Assembly (NCBI GenBank): GCA_002286715.1
Contig: NSJX01000008.1
Location: 335,630-399,629, forward strand
Reading direction: 5' to 3'
DNA length: 64,000 nt
DNA from: Dentipellis sp. KUC8613
Taxonomy: Eukaryota; Basidiomycota; Agaricomycetes; Russulales; Hericiaceae
A model generated the notes under the pieces. That model ran no database searches and was not told where the DNA came from. It was given only the letters and a program-made list of their open reading frames with translations. This document shows, piece by piece, positions 34,692-45,722 of the stretch. A program made the translations under genes and the position numbers. The stretch's first letter is position 1, and each line of letters starts with the position of its first letter.

Positions 34692-35023
34692 CTCTACTTG
34701 AAGAGCAACATTTTTCCTCCCTTGTTAGATCTGGCACCCTAGACCTACGACTCGAAACATCTTAACCCATGGTTCTCCTTGCTGGATCACGCATAAGGTT
34801 CATATGGCGGGCTCTCATGTCCCCAGAGTCTCCGACCACAATTTTGCCTTCTCAGCATGCCTTTAATTTTCACCCGATTCCATCAGCAGTCAAGTAATAC
34901 TTTGAACACCGACATGAAACTGGTACCATACATACACGAATCTTCTCAGTCGTATCTCTGAGACTTGACATATCTGCCCCGCAGACATAATGACCCACAC
35001 AAGTTTCCTCCCCGCCAAGGACT
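34692..35023. other. Spacer downstream of tRNA-Ile
   Basis: About 330 bp without a recognised gene. A T-rich stretch (ttttttcctccctt region, near 34710) shortly after the tRNA could act as the polymerase III terminator. Confidence 0.35.
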
Positions 35024-35600
35024 TCATGCACAACTCCAATTCCCGGCCAAGCGCACGACAAATATCCCATATTTCACCGCCGACAGCCGCTCGTCCTGCA
35101 CCACCACCTCTAGACCTGGTCCCGTATCGCCACGTGCTTCGTCAGTCCGCACAGGAGCACGATCCCCAAAGTGAAGAGGGGCTTCCAGCGCGCGCGTTCT
35201 AATGCGGGCCACCGCACGACGAAGCGTGGCGCCGAACGCCGTGCGGGTCGACGGGACAGACGAACCCTGCCATGGAGCGCACCGTCCTTCCCATGACGAG
35301 CGCGAGAAAGTCGAATGTGGAGGGTGAACCGGACGGGGGCGCGAGGTGTATGGGGATGATGCTGATGAAAGCGTAGACCAAGGGCGTCGGGGCCGATATG
35401 GCGAGAGTAGGAACAACTGGCAGGCAATCCAGGTGGTCTGCGGGGATGTGCGACATAATGAAGATGGTGCGCAGCAACTTTTGCCTTGAGAGCTCTCACA
35501 GCGCGACGGCGACAACCCGGCTGGACGCGCCAAAGGTTTGGAGGAAATACAGGAAACTTGGAGGTCGTGTAGGTGACGACAGCGCAGTTCCAGAAACACG
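35024..35600 (-). pseudogene. Decayed gene remnant, possibly a DUF6533-like membrane protein
   Basis: All three minus-strand frames are open over parts of this stretch because of GC-rich composition. The frame 35199-35477 carries a weakly membrane-like piece (LVYAFISIIPIHLAPPSG, then TFDFLALVMGRTVRSM) that loosely recalls the last helices of DUF6533 proteins of Agaricomycetes. A further hydrophobic piece LFTLGIVLLCGLTKH occurs in a second frame. No start, H-box-like motif or consistent splice pattern links them. It is most likely a pseudogene; the family assignment is tentative. Confidence 0.25.
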
Positions 35601-35696
35601 CAACGCGTAAGTTCTGGACATCTAGAGGCTGCAGCGTGACCTGACGAGGCATTCGAGTAGGGACTGGTTGACTCAAATTGCGAAGTCTCTAGAAGA

Positions 35697-35708
35697 GGAG
35701 CAAAGGTA
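35697..35708. repeat. Target-site duplication, left copy
   Basis: GGAGCAAAGGTA, repeated exactly at 37429-37440 on the other side of the retroelement. One further T may belong to the duplication but cannot be separated from the poly(T) run. Confidence 0.88.
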
Positions 35709-37428
35709 TTTTTTTTTTTTTTTTAGAATATATTAGCCTATGTAAGCTATAGCTTAATAAGACTTTACATGCGGTTATGACCCCATCCCACTGCAATCCT
35801 ACCAGTAATGGAATAGACGGAAAGAGGGGGGAGGCCTGGGATATATGGTTTTGAAATGAAGGCAACAGTTGGCAGTAAGTGCTCCTCGACCAGGATGCGA
35901 AGTCATGACATGAGTCACAACAACCACCCTGACGGATTTGCACAGATCGGTTAAGGAGAAGTTACAGTAAGGGCAGCATTAAAAGGGTAATGTGGCGGTA
36001 AGCAGAGGAAGTGCAAGGGCTGAGATTGAGCATAGCCCAAGGGATGTATGGGAGGGGAGCAATGAGGCAATGAGGGAGGGGCAGAACAGGGAGCACTTGC
36101 AACGAAAATCATGCATATCGCCGTACCTGTCCAGCCAGAATTGCCAATGCCGACCACCTATCCTCACCCAATGGCACTTCCATTCCCCTGAAACTCCTTT
36201 CCCGTGAACCTTTGAGGATCTGATTGCAAGAGCATGTCGAGCGCTGGCATTGCGGGGCTCGAGATAGTCGGCGTGTGGGAAGTGTGACTAGACTCAGCAG
36301 CAGGTATTGTGCTCCTCATTGATCGCAGACGATATGAGCGGGTGGAATGGTGCTGCTCCCGAATAATGACTCCATCACGTAGGAGTCGCTGAGCGTCAAT
36401 CGGAGAGGCGAGAGAGATGCAAATGGGAGCGTGGCCTAGGGTCGTAGATGCAGAGTCGTTGGGGACTAGTGGTCGGATGTTTTTGATATCGTCAAGGTGT
36501 AGCCCGTTCTCGAATGCGAACGCATGTCCCAGCGTGTCGATGTTGATGTTGTCCAGTGAGGCATCGGCAAGGGTTAGACAGTGAGGGACGACAACGTGTG
36601 ACCACGCAGCATCACAGTCGAAGGCAGTGATCGTGATCCCATGATCGGGAAGGGCCCGTCGCAAGATGTGCTGCACGTCCTCCTTGTGCTCGCGGAAACT
36701 ACTCGAGACACGCTCGGCAGTAAGAGGCTGTTGGATCTGCATTTTGAGGTGTCCGAATTGAGTCTGATTGACGGAGGTGATCTGAATGGGTGCATCTATG
36801 AAAAATTCGAGTTTGCGATTGAGTTGCAGCCGAACAGTGCTAAGGTCGTCATGAGAGAGCGGGATCGGCGTTGAGTCGGGGTAGCTGCAGCGGATGATGA
36901 GGCAGTGAGGTGACCGGCGCGGTACTGACGTGCGAGGCTTGACATCGGGGATCTGGGCGCGCGGAGTAGATATTGGCTGTGTCGGAGTAGCTGCCGTCGT
37001 AGCGTATGTTGGGCAGGGTGCGGGCACAGGATCCAGGGGAGATGATGTGCCCTTGGCGGGGTTGATACCAGGTGGGGATGCTGTAGTGAGAGTTGGGCAG
37101 GGTATAGAATGCGTAAGTTTTTGGACGTGAGTACTGAGGGCATCTAGACGGGCTTCGAGAGTGGAGGGCAGCGTAATGGCAGCGGATATTTGATCAATGC
37201 GAGCGTGGAGCAGAGTGAAATGAGCATCGATGTCGCGTGTTCTAGAGCGGAGTGATGTAGCAAGCTGTTGGATTTTCTTCCATGTATGAATTGGGACCGC
37301 ACATGTCTTCGCCGTCGATGTCTTCGGCAACGAGATGCCTGCTATCAGTTCGCAAAGTTGGTGAATCTCGTCTTGTGTGAGTTTAGCGCCCGTGGCTGAT
37401 GGTGGTTCGGGTGAAAGCGGCATCGGCC
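35709..37428 (-). mobile_element. Non-autonomous LINE-derived retroelement (half-LINE), 1.72 kb
   Basis: On the minus strand the element starts GGCCGATGCCGC at 37428, carries one long open frame (36164-37423), then about 440 nt of non-coding sequence. It ends in A16 (top-strand T run 35709-35724). Exact 12-bp duplications flank it. This is the signature of target-primed reverse transcription. There is no endonuclease or reverse transcriptase, so it must have moved with enzymes of another LINE. The intact frame and perfect duplication suggest recent insertion. Confidence 0.87.
36164..37423 (-). CDS. LINE ORF1-like (gag-like) protein, no zinc knuckle
   Basis: About 419 residues from the ATG at 37423 (MPLSPEPPSATGAKLTQDEI); the upstream part of the open frame lies in the target-site duplication. 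The N-terminal third looks helical and could oligomerise (KKIQQLATSLRSRTRDIDAH and HARIDQISAAITLPSTLEAR). A Pro/Thr-rich linker follows. Then comes a region with RNA-binding ORF1 character (HCLIIRCSYPDSTPIPLSHD, RLQLNRKLEFFIDAPIQITS, GHLKMQIQQPLTAERVSSSF, SPIDAQRLLRDGVIIREQHH). In fungal LINE ORF1 proteins CCHC knuckles usually follow this block; here they are missing and the frame ends GKEFQGNGSAIG. Function would be RNA packaging for retrotransposition. The family is inferred from layout plus the retroelement hallmarks around it. Confidence 0.65.
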   Translation of the reverse strand: MPLSPEPPSATGAKLTQDEIHQLCELIAGISLPKTSTAKTCAVPIHTWKKIQQLATSLRSRTRDIDAHFTLLHARIDQISAAITLPSTLEARLDALSTHVQKLTHSIPCPTLTTASPPGINPAKGTSSPLDPVPAPCPTYATTAATPTQPISTPRAQIPDVKPRTSVPRRSPHCLIIRCSYPDSTPIPLSHDDLSTVRLQLNRKLEFFIDAPIQITSVNQTQFGHLKMQIQQPLTAERVSSSFREHKEDVQHILRRALPDHGITITAFDCDAAWSHVVVPHCLTLADASLDNINIDTLGHAFAFENGLHLDDIKNIRPLVPNDSASTTLGHAPICISLASPIDAQRLLRDGVIIREQHHSTRSYRLRSMRSTIPAAESSHTSHTPTISSPAMPALDMLLQSDPQRFTGKEFQGNGSAIG

Positions 37429-37440
37429 GGAGCAAAGGTA
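37429..37440. repeat. Target-site duplication, right copy
   Basis: GGAGCAAAGGTA, identical to 35697-35708, directly abutting the 5' end of the minus-strand retroelement. Confidence 0.88.
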
Positions 37441-39353
37441 TACCTGGCTGCTATGTCGTTAATGTTATAGCGCCGAGGATCAGTTAATGCTGCGGGCTGC
37501 GGAACCAAGGAAGAGAGCTGCCCAAACTTGGAGTCACTCCTTCAAGAGGGCTGATCTTGTCCTCTATCATGTTTGCGCCTCTCCCGGTAACCTGGAGACT
37601 CGAACGTCATGGGCGGTGCGTCGAAAAGCGTCAGTAGCGAGCCCACGAGGCAACACGAATACCGGTGGGCATCACGATAGAAATCGTGTGTGAATGTCGA
37701 GATGGACAAACCTTCTAGCAGTGACGACACGGGGGGGGGTTCATCATTTCTGTCAACTCCCTAGCGGCGGCATCGCCGGTTGACGTCGACAACGGTTTCC
37801 CGACCCTCTATGTCGCTAGGTATAGTTTTTTTTTTGACGTGGGGGAAACGGCGTGAGACGACGTTGTGGCTATTAGCCGATAAACGTGGCTTCGTGTGTT
37901 GAGCATCCTACGCATCAGACGGTCATGTATCAATATATGGGCGAAGGTCAGTGAACCTACTGGTGCATGTCGTGTCATTTGCCAACATTCTGTTTGCAAA
38001 GCTGTTGAATACCGAACCCAGTCAGGTTCATAGCTACGGACTGCTGAGCAATCCAGCTCTCGTCGTCTCCGCGTTAACCGTACGTCGCGGTTAGCCGCAA
38101 CAACGCTCACCATCTTCAACTGCGCAGTGGGAAGAAAGTTAACAAGCCTCCAGCAACCTGACAGTCGTCCTTATGATCATGAGCTCCCGCAATATACGCA
38201 GCAGCCTGCTTCTGATCCACCGACCTCGGAGTGAATCAAATCGCAGCCAGCTCTCGGGCCTCGCCTTGCCATCAAATTTCGAATTCGTGCATGTCGACGT
38301 CGTCGCCCTCTTGCTGAGCCGGTTTCGACCGATTCGTGGTATTGTGCTAGCTGAAGTATGTACTTGGCTCGGCGAGGAAGGCTATAGCTTTGACCATGGT
38401 AAGTGAACAAGCCTGAGCGCCTCTAATTTCCGAGGAATCGGTAGCTTGGCTACTGCCCATGCGCGGCACCGCCCGACGCCAGCGAGGTGAGCGCCCTCGC
38501 AAAGCGCTCATACGGACATCTCGACATCCGGGCTTGGCTTGAGGCTTCTTCCGTATCTCTGTGTTCTAGCCGAGCCCGCCCGTGATTCGGATACGTGGGC
38601 TTCATGGCGCCATGAAGCTCTGCAGCTGTGCTTATGTTCATCTGCTCTGCTTGGAATGCTCGAGCTCATCCGAACAAATCTGCTATGTTCAGGAGCATCG
38701 TCTAAAATCTGACGTCGACGGCGACCTTCGGAGGAAGAAAGATGTCAAGTCGGCTGGCCAGGCTAGATTGCCACCTCGATGAACAGAGGTAAGCCAACAG
38801 GGTCCGCGCAGAACTCTGATTCCTCTGCACATGGCTCCCAGATGCGGATACAGGCTGGCCGCCTTGCAAATGTCCAATACCGCTCAGCGGCGTGCGTGCG
38901 CCCGCGCGCCTCGATACGGTATGCACCAAGGCGGCCCAGACATATCCTGGACATCCACCATATGGCAACGTAACCCGCCCGAGAATCGAGATGCACATGC
39001 ATATGACGAACGTCTGATAGCGCTGGGCCTTCGCAGCCTCAGGACAGGCTTCCCGTCGACTCACGATCAGCTTTCAATTTAGGCTCCTTCTTATATGAGC
39101 GGTGGCAGGGTGACGATCATGTCGGCCTGCAGTGTATATTACTTACAGTATATACACACCACTTGGGCGTCGGGCGCCTTCCGGAGCTCGGGTGAAGTCA
39201 TTCGCTTGAGAAGCAGGCGAACTGGCGCTGTCGGCTTTGCTCCAGTCTCCCATCTCCCCGAGGGCAAGGCAAGATGTGCGGGGAGAGGTACTACGTTGTG
39301 CGTTTTCTGTCCTTTTCGTGTGTTGATTCGTGGCTGATTTTGTGTTGTTGCAG
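37441..39353. other. Intergenic region with no recognisable gene
   Basis: About 1.9 kb. Frames are short and none matches a family. A G9 run occurs near 37731-37739 and a T-rich run near 37828-37835. The first exon and promoter of the downstream membrane protein probably lie at the right end. Confidence 0.4.
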
Positions 39354-40939
39354 TCTCTCTTGGTCGCGTTATGGGTAGGATGTTTATGGTAATTGATAGA
39401 CGGAAATCGCTGATGATTTTTTTTGAAATATGTACGTAGGTCGAGACGCTACTCTATGGTGAGCTTATTTCACCTACTACACGCCTGCGGCCAGGTGCAC
39501 CCTCTCACGACCACCACCATGCAGGCCTCTACATTCTGCTCTTCGCCATCTCGATCTACGTCCTCCTCTACCGGCGGCCGAACAAATACTACTTCTCGAC
39601 CGCCGTCGCCATGTTCGTGCTCACAACGACGTACATGGGCATCGACCTCGCGCGGATCCTCGTGTCGCCGAACCTGACGTCGGGCAGCTACTACGTCGAC
39701 GGCAGCGTCGTGTCGTGCGCGCAGGAGACCTCCGGGCGCCGCAAGCAGGACCTGCTGTGGGCGCTGTTGCAGCCGATTGAGGATATCGAGTTTGCGTTGA
39801 ATATGTACGTATACATTGCATTTGAACTGTTGTGTTGAATTTGAGGTGACGTGCTGCGCCTCCAGGATCGTTGCAGATGGGCTGTTGGTGAGTGGCCTCC
39901 GCATGGTGTCGGTGAGGTCGCATGCATACGGACTGAATGAGGATATAGATCTTCCGTTGCTATCACATATGGCCCCATACACGATGGGTCGTCATCCCGC
40001 TAATCATAATGCTGCTCGCTACATCGGGTACGCAGCCATGTTCAACTTCAAAATTCCAACATTAAATTTCAGATCACGTCCTAGCTTGCAACTTCGTCGT
40101 AATCCACTACGAGTTCCAGATCTACTTCCTCAGGCACAGCCTCTCGTCCACTGCTGAGGACCTCCCGCAGCGCTGGGTGGAGGTCGGGCAGATAGGCGGC
40201 CTTTTCGCCGAGGCTGCCTACGCGCTGTCACTCGCCACGAATATTTTCACAACTGTCCTGATTGGTACGTACAACACGTCAATCGAGTAGTATGTTTGCT
40301 CATAGGCCATTCCAGCGTCGCGAATATGGTGGATGAGCCGGCAGTCTGAGAAAGCGATGGGCAGGGCGGCCAGCGTGAAATACCGCGACGCCATCGCCAT
40401 GGTGTAAGATTTCTGTCACTCGATGTTGCTCGATGTCTGATGCGTCGCTGTTCTACGTAGGGTCGAGTCGGGTGCGGTGTATTCGGTGTCGCTGTTAATC
40501 AACTTGGTGGTCATCTCCACTGCAAAGGAATATACCGTGAGTGCGAGAGTGTGTCATGGATACCATATGTACAGGAGTTCTTATGGGCGGTGACAGAACA
40601 TCGTGGGCTGCGCGAACAACCTCCTCATGGTGAGCGTTGCGGGTCTGTCCGATTGCGACTTGTTTTCTCACTGAAAATTTTCAGTCAATTGCTCCGACGC
40701 TGATTATCGTGCGCGCGGGCATGAGCAAGGACTTCGAGTCGGTGCAAGAGACGCTGCACCACGCATCCCGAGGCTTCCCTCCGGGTTCTATCAGGTTTGC
40801 CGAGAACCAGGCAGTCTCTAGCGATGCGTATGCCTTGCGATCGACCGAGGTGGTGGTACATCGAAGAAAGGATCTCCTGGAGGAGGGTGCGGATGGTGCC
40901 TTTGAGCGGTCCTTCGAGTCGTCGTCTGCTAGTTCCTGA
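39354..40939 (+). CDS. Multi-helix membrane protein of an Agaricomycete family, 5' end unresolved
   Basis: Predicted integral membrane protein, unknown function, of the roughly 330-residue seven-helix type common in mushroom genomes. Exons identified: 39354-39374 (SLLVALW), 39440-39458 (VETLLY), 39525-39804, 39866-39887 (IVADGLL), then further short exons to 40939. Spliced helices include GLYILLFAISIYVLLYRR, FVLTTTYMGIDLARIL, IVADGLLIFRCYHIWPHTRW, VVIPLIIMLLAT and VYSVSLLINLVVIS; IPASRIWWMSRQSEKAMGR is an intracellular-loop-like segment. The C-terminal tail is soluble and charged (HRRKDLLEEGADGAFERSFE). The exon carrying the start codon lies before 39354, and I cannot place it confidently. 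The intron-rich structure with 19-22 nt exons is unusual. Confidence 0.65.
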
Positions 40940-41348
40940 TTAGATATAGCACTGTGATACCCCCGAGCATGTACATTATGACATAGATGCTGTGATACCG
41001 TGCACCTTGCAATCGAGCGATTTGGACTTATACGCGCTGCTGTCCGCGTGCATTGCCATAAACACATGGCCCGAGTATCAAGAGGCATTTCGACGGCGGT
41101 CCGCTTGAGCAAGTCGAGAAACATCGAGAAGGAGCCTGGTGATGAGGTGGCAGGACACGGACGACAAAGGAGGCAGTGGTCGGGGGCACCCGAGGGGACG
41201 CGGACTGGGAGTGTGGGAGAAGGAGGTCGCCGTGTATTACTCCGTCTGCATGCCCTCTTACCCTACTCCTCACTTATCTTTATTTCCCATCTTTCCTTCT
41301 GTATTATCCTCGTCTCGATCTGCCTAGCGCGTGCCGTGTCTAGGCGCA
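40940..41348. other. Intergenic region between two plus-strand genes
   Basis: About 410 bp with the 3' UTR of the membrane protein and the promoter of the deubiquitinase. A pyrimidine-rich stretch precedes the deubiquitinase start (about 41240-41325), a common feature of fungal promoters and leaders. Confidence 0.4.
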
Positions 41349-44300
41349 ATGCCGAGTGTGTCTGTTTTGCCAGCGTCGCCCTCAGGCTTTGGTCCGTCGT
41401 TTTCCAGTGAGTGCCGCACACGTCCGTCCGTCTGCCTCGCCTTCGATCCGACCGTGCGTTTTCAGCTGTGCAGAACGGATCAACCAGGTCGTTCGACGAC
41501 ATGTCCGTCGCCGAGATCAAGGAAAAGGCCATCGCGAATACCCAGAGGCTCAGCAAGGGCGTCTCCGCAGTCTCGCTCATCCGCTCCGCCAAGGGCCAAA
41601 TCACGCTCGCCCACTCATGCGAATCGGCCGGGGACCTCAAGGGGGCGCTCAGTGCCTTCACCCGCGCCGCCAGTCTCACACAAATATTCATGGATTCCGC
41701 AGAATTCAAGGCGGAGAGCTCGCCTGGGAAGAAGGGCATCCTCTGGAGGGAGTTCACTGAGTTTCAGCAGGTCGGTCTCGTTGTTTCTCCCCTCTGGCTT
41801 CGCGGACCGGCTGACCGCTTCACAGAACGAAGGCAGCGATATGACGAAGAAGGCGCATGCACTGGAGGACAGGCTTTTGCAGTTTGAGAAGACAGCCGCT
41901 CAGTACGTCGCTACACATCTGCCCATTGCACCACACTCACATCTGCGCTAGGCTCAATGGAAATGGCAAAGAAGCCTCCTCAGACGGACTAGTGCAGAAG
42001 TCAGGAGGGAGCATCGCCGACCGCATGCGCTCGCTGCAGGATGCCGGGATGTCTGTATCCACCACCAAGCGCATCTCGCGCGAAATCCCCATCGTCCCAT
42101 CGCAGTCCATACCCATTCACCCATCATCACACCCAACTGAACCTCCCTCGCGACCTCACCGCAACTCTGTGCATGGCCTTGGCCTCTCTGTTCCTCCCAT
42201 GTCCCCCAGCGTGTCCGCATCGTCCATGTCGCCCGTTCCGCCACCTTCCGCGCCAGCAACCGTCCACACGTTCGTGTCGCCCTCGACGCTCAGTCCACCC
42301 TCGCCATCATCGTCAACATCATCCTCGCCCCGTGCGTCGTATTTCAACCTCTCCGAGTTCGCCCAAGCCTTCCCGTCCATCGACGAGCTCGAAGAATCCG
42401 ACGTGAAGCAGGTCAGCGCGGCGTCGACTGGAATGAGCGGCCCGGGCCGGCCTCCCGTGCACGACACGACCGGCGAGCGCTCGCCCGCCCTCGCAGGCAA
42501 GGCGTTCCCCGTCCTGCCTGTCGATCCCGGTCCTCGGCCGTCCAGCACGCCCATCACGCCCGTCGTGGACCACTTCGCCAGCCGCCCCGCGTCGCCCTCG
42601 CCGCGCTCGCCGACGATCCCGACGAAGCTGTTCGGGCTGGCGCACAAGCCGTCGCGGTCACCGCTGATCCCGACAGCCGCGATTCCAGAAAAGGCGCCGC
42701 TGGAGCTTCCGAGCAAGGGCTCGTTGGACCCGAGGCAGCTGTCTGACCTGTTGATGAGCGAGTACAAAGTGCTATTGCTGGACGTGCGGATCCGTGAGGC
42801 GTATGACAGAGAACATATCAAGGCTGACGCGGTTGTGTGCATCGAGCCGTCCGTGCTATTGCGAGCCGAGTGCGTCCAGCCATAGATGCTCCGGGTCTGT
42901 GCTGACGGCGTCTTTCACAGCGTAACTGGATCGTCGATTGAAGACTCGTTAATCGTGGCACCGCGGCACGAATGGGTGCTCTTCTGCAACCGCGACAAGT
43001 TCGACGTGATCGTTGTCTACGACGACACGTCCGAGACGATCGGCCACCTCGACTCGCCGCTCACGGCGCTCGTGCGCGCGATCTACGAGACCGCGTTCCG
43101 CAAGGTCCTCAAAAACTGCCCGGTGCTGCTCGTCGGTGGCATATATGCGTGGAAGCGCGAGTATGGTGATTCGCGGATAGGGCATACAGAGCCGTCGCCA
43201 TCGCCTCGACTGCCGTTGCCTTCTGTGCCTGCAGAACAGCCGTCGCCGCCGGCCTCAGCATCGACAGCCAACGGACACTACAGGCCACCGCCGCCTGTAG
43301 GTTCGCGCAGTCCGATGGTGGGCCGCACGCGCTCCGGCACGGACGGCTATGCTACATCACCTCCTGTCCCCGAAGACCGCATCCGTCACTCGTTGGATCA
43401 GGGTGTACCAAGTTCATCACGGTAGGCTTTGTGTTGTGCACCGGCAGAGTTGGGTTGATGCTGACCGCCCCTCAGTTCTCCTTTGGAGACCAACGGTTTC
43501 ACCTCTCCGACCAGCGAGCAACGACGGCTCGCTCGCAAGCCTGCTATTTCACGCCCTCCCTCCACTTCCTCTATCCCACCCTACTCTCGGACACTCTCCG
43601 AAAATGTGAGTAATGGCTGTTGCGGCATAACTTACGTGTGCTAACGTTTGGCTAGATATCATCCCCAACGATACCCCAGTCGATGACGAATGGCTCATCG
43701 ATCCAATACCCACAATTCGCTCGTACAATGTCGCCCACGGTCTCCGGCTCGTCGTTCAACAGCTCCGCCGGGAGCTACGGGATCGCATCGCCCCCACAGG
43801 CATCCATCAATCCCTCGACGCTCTCACGGCGGCGCAGCACCTTCGTCGACCAGTCGCAAGAGGCGCTCTCAGGGCTCGCCGCGCGCCCCGCGATCGACTA
43901 CCCCGAGCTCTCGTCGCAGCACATCCTGCGCCCCCCGCCCGTCGCGGCGTCGTCGGGCCCGGAGCGCAAGGACAGCCGCCCGCGGCTGGGGCACGGCCAC
44001 TCGTTCTCTGTCCCACAGGCGGGCCCAGCACCCCCGACTATTCCGTCTGACTATCCCGTGACGTATTGGTCCGACGTCCAGATCGGCACGTCGGGGCTGA
44101 AGAATCTCGGCAACACGTGCTATATGAACTCGACGATACAGTGCTTGAGTGCGACCGTGCCCTTTGCGCGGTTCTTTACGGGTGCGTGCATCCCTAGCGT
44201 ACTGTTTTTTTTTTGGTGTGGCCTCATGTATGGGTGCGTGTAGATGGCCGGTGGAAGAGTGCTGTCAACATGGTCAACCCCCTCGGCACGAAGGGCAACC

Positions 44301-45539
44301 TCGCACACGCTTTCGCGAGCATCCTGCATGAGATGTGGCACGGGGAGATGCCGTACATATCCCCATATCCATTTCGGGTACGTCGTCGTCCAATGGCAGC
44401 TGCCGTGTTTGTCGCTGACGCTTCCTGTTTGGCTCCAGCGATCCCTGTGTATTTACGCGGCGCAATTCAGCGGCTCGGAGCAGCACGACTCGCAGGAGTT
44501 CCTCAGCTTCTTGCTGGACGGGCTGCACGAGGACCTCAACCGGGTGCTGAACAAGCCGAACTACGAGGTGACGCCGGAACGGGAGGCCGAGCTCGAGAAG
44601 CTGCCGCAGCAGATCGCGAGCGAGCAGGAGTGGAAGATATACCGCATGCGGAACGACAGCCTCGTCGTCGACTTCTTCCAGGGCCAGTTCAGGAACCGCA
44701 TGGAGTGCATGGTTTGCCATAATGTGCGTCCGGCGTTTTACTGTCTGCGCGGCACCGAGAGACTGACAGGACGTGTGTGCTGATGGTTGATTCGTGTTAG
44801 ACATCGACGACGTACAACACGTTTATGTATTTGTCACTCCCTATACCAAGCAACAGGCACAGCCGAATCACAATCGAGCATTGCCTGGATGCCTTCGTCA
44901 AGGAGGAGGTCATGGAGAAGTCAGACGCCTGGTACGTCCGTTCCATTCCATCCTGCCTCGGCACCTCCACTGAGTGCTGTTACCTCGCAGGAACTGCCCA
45001 AGGTGCAAGACGCTCCGCCGCGCCACGAAGCAGCTCTCGCTCTCTCGCCTGCCACCCGTACTCCTCATCCACCTCAAGCGCTTCTCCTTCAAAGGCCCCT
45101 TCACCGACAAGATCGAGAAGCTCGTCGAGTTCCCGCTCAAGGGCCTCGACCTCACGAACTACATGCCGCCGCCGCTCCCGCCCGGCGTCGACCGCGGCCA
45201 GCACCTCGCTGCGGACGACCCGCGTCTGCAGATGCCCCCGTATCGCTACGACCTGTATGGCGTCACGAACCACTTTGGCAGCCTCAGCAGCGGACACTGT
45301 GGGTCGCCCTTTTGAGATCCAGCTGGTGCTTGGCTGACTTGTTGTCATGCAGATACTGCGTTCATTGCGTCGCGCGGAGGCTGGATGTACTGCGACGACA
45401 GCCGGGTCACGCCGTCGGAAGCGAAGGAGGTCGTTGTACGTGCCCATCCCTCTCCACCCCGTCCTAAGATCACTCACTGACTTCTCGCCGCCAGGGCCGA
45501 CCGGCATACGTTCTATATTACAAACGGGTCAAGCCGTGA
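41349..45539 (+). CDS. Ubiquitin carboxyl-terminal hydrolase, Doa4/USP8-like (rhodanese + USP)
   Basis: Cysteine protease removing ubiquitin; Doa4/USP8 relatives act on cargo at endosomes/MVBs. Start MPSVSVLPASPSGFGPSFS at 41349 with a first intron after 41406. The N-terminal helical region (SVAEIKEKAIANTQRLSKG, GDLKGALSAFTRAASLTQIF) resembles the USP8 dimerisation/MIT region. A long Ser/Pro-rich segment follows. The rhodanese-like domain reads KVLLLDVRIREAYDREHI, then FDVIVVYDDTSE and VLLVGGIYAWKREYG. The catalytic domain has Cys box GLKNLGNTCYMNSTIQCL, QHDSQEFLSFLLDGLHEDLN, the zinc-ligand pairs MECMVCHN and NCPRCKTL, PPVLLIHLKRF, and His box YGVTNHFGSLSSGHYTAFI. It ends YVLYYKRVKP. All catalytic residues are present. 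It converges with the Snt2-like gene, 183 bp apart. Confidence 0.93.
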
Positions 45540-45722
45540 ACTCTTCTTATTCATCCCCTTTTGATTATTCGCCTACTTACTCCTACTCGAGCCCCCTTAC
45601 ATCGTCGCCTGTCTCATGCTTTGTTCTAACTGTCACATGTATTCTGCCACCCCTGCATCGACTATCATTACACCGTAGGACAACATGTAATTCTAAATAT
45701 ATAGGTATTGTGGAATGGACAA

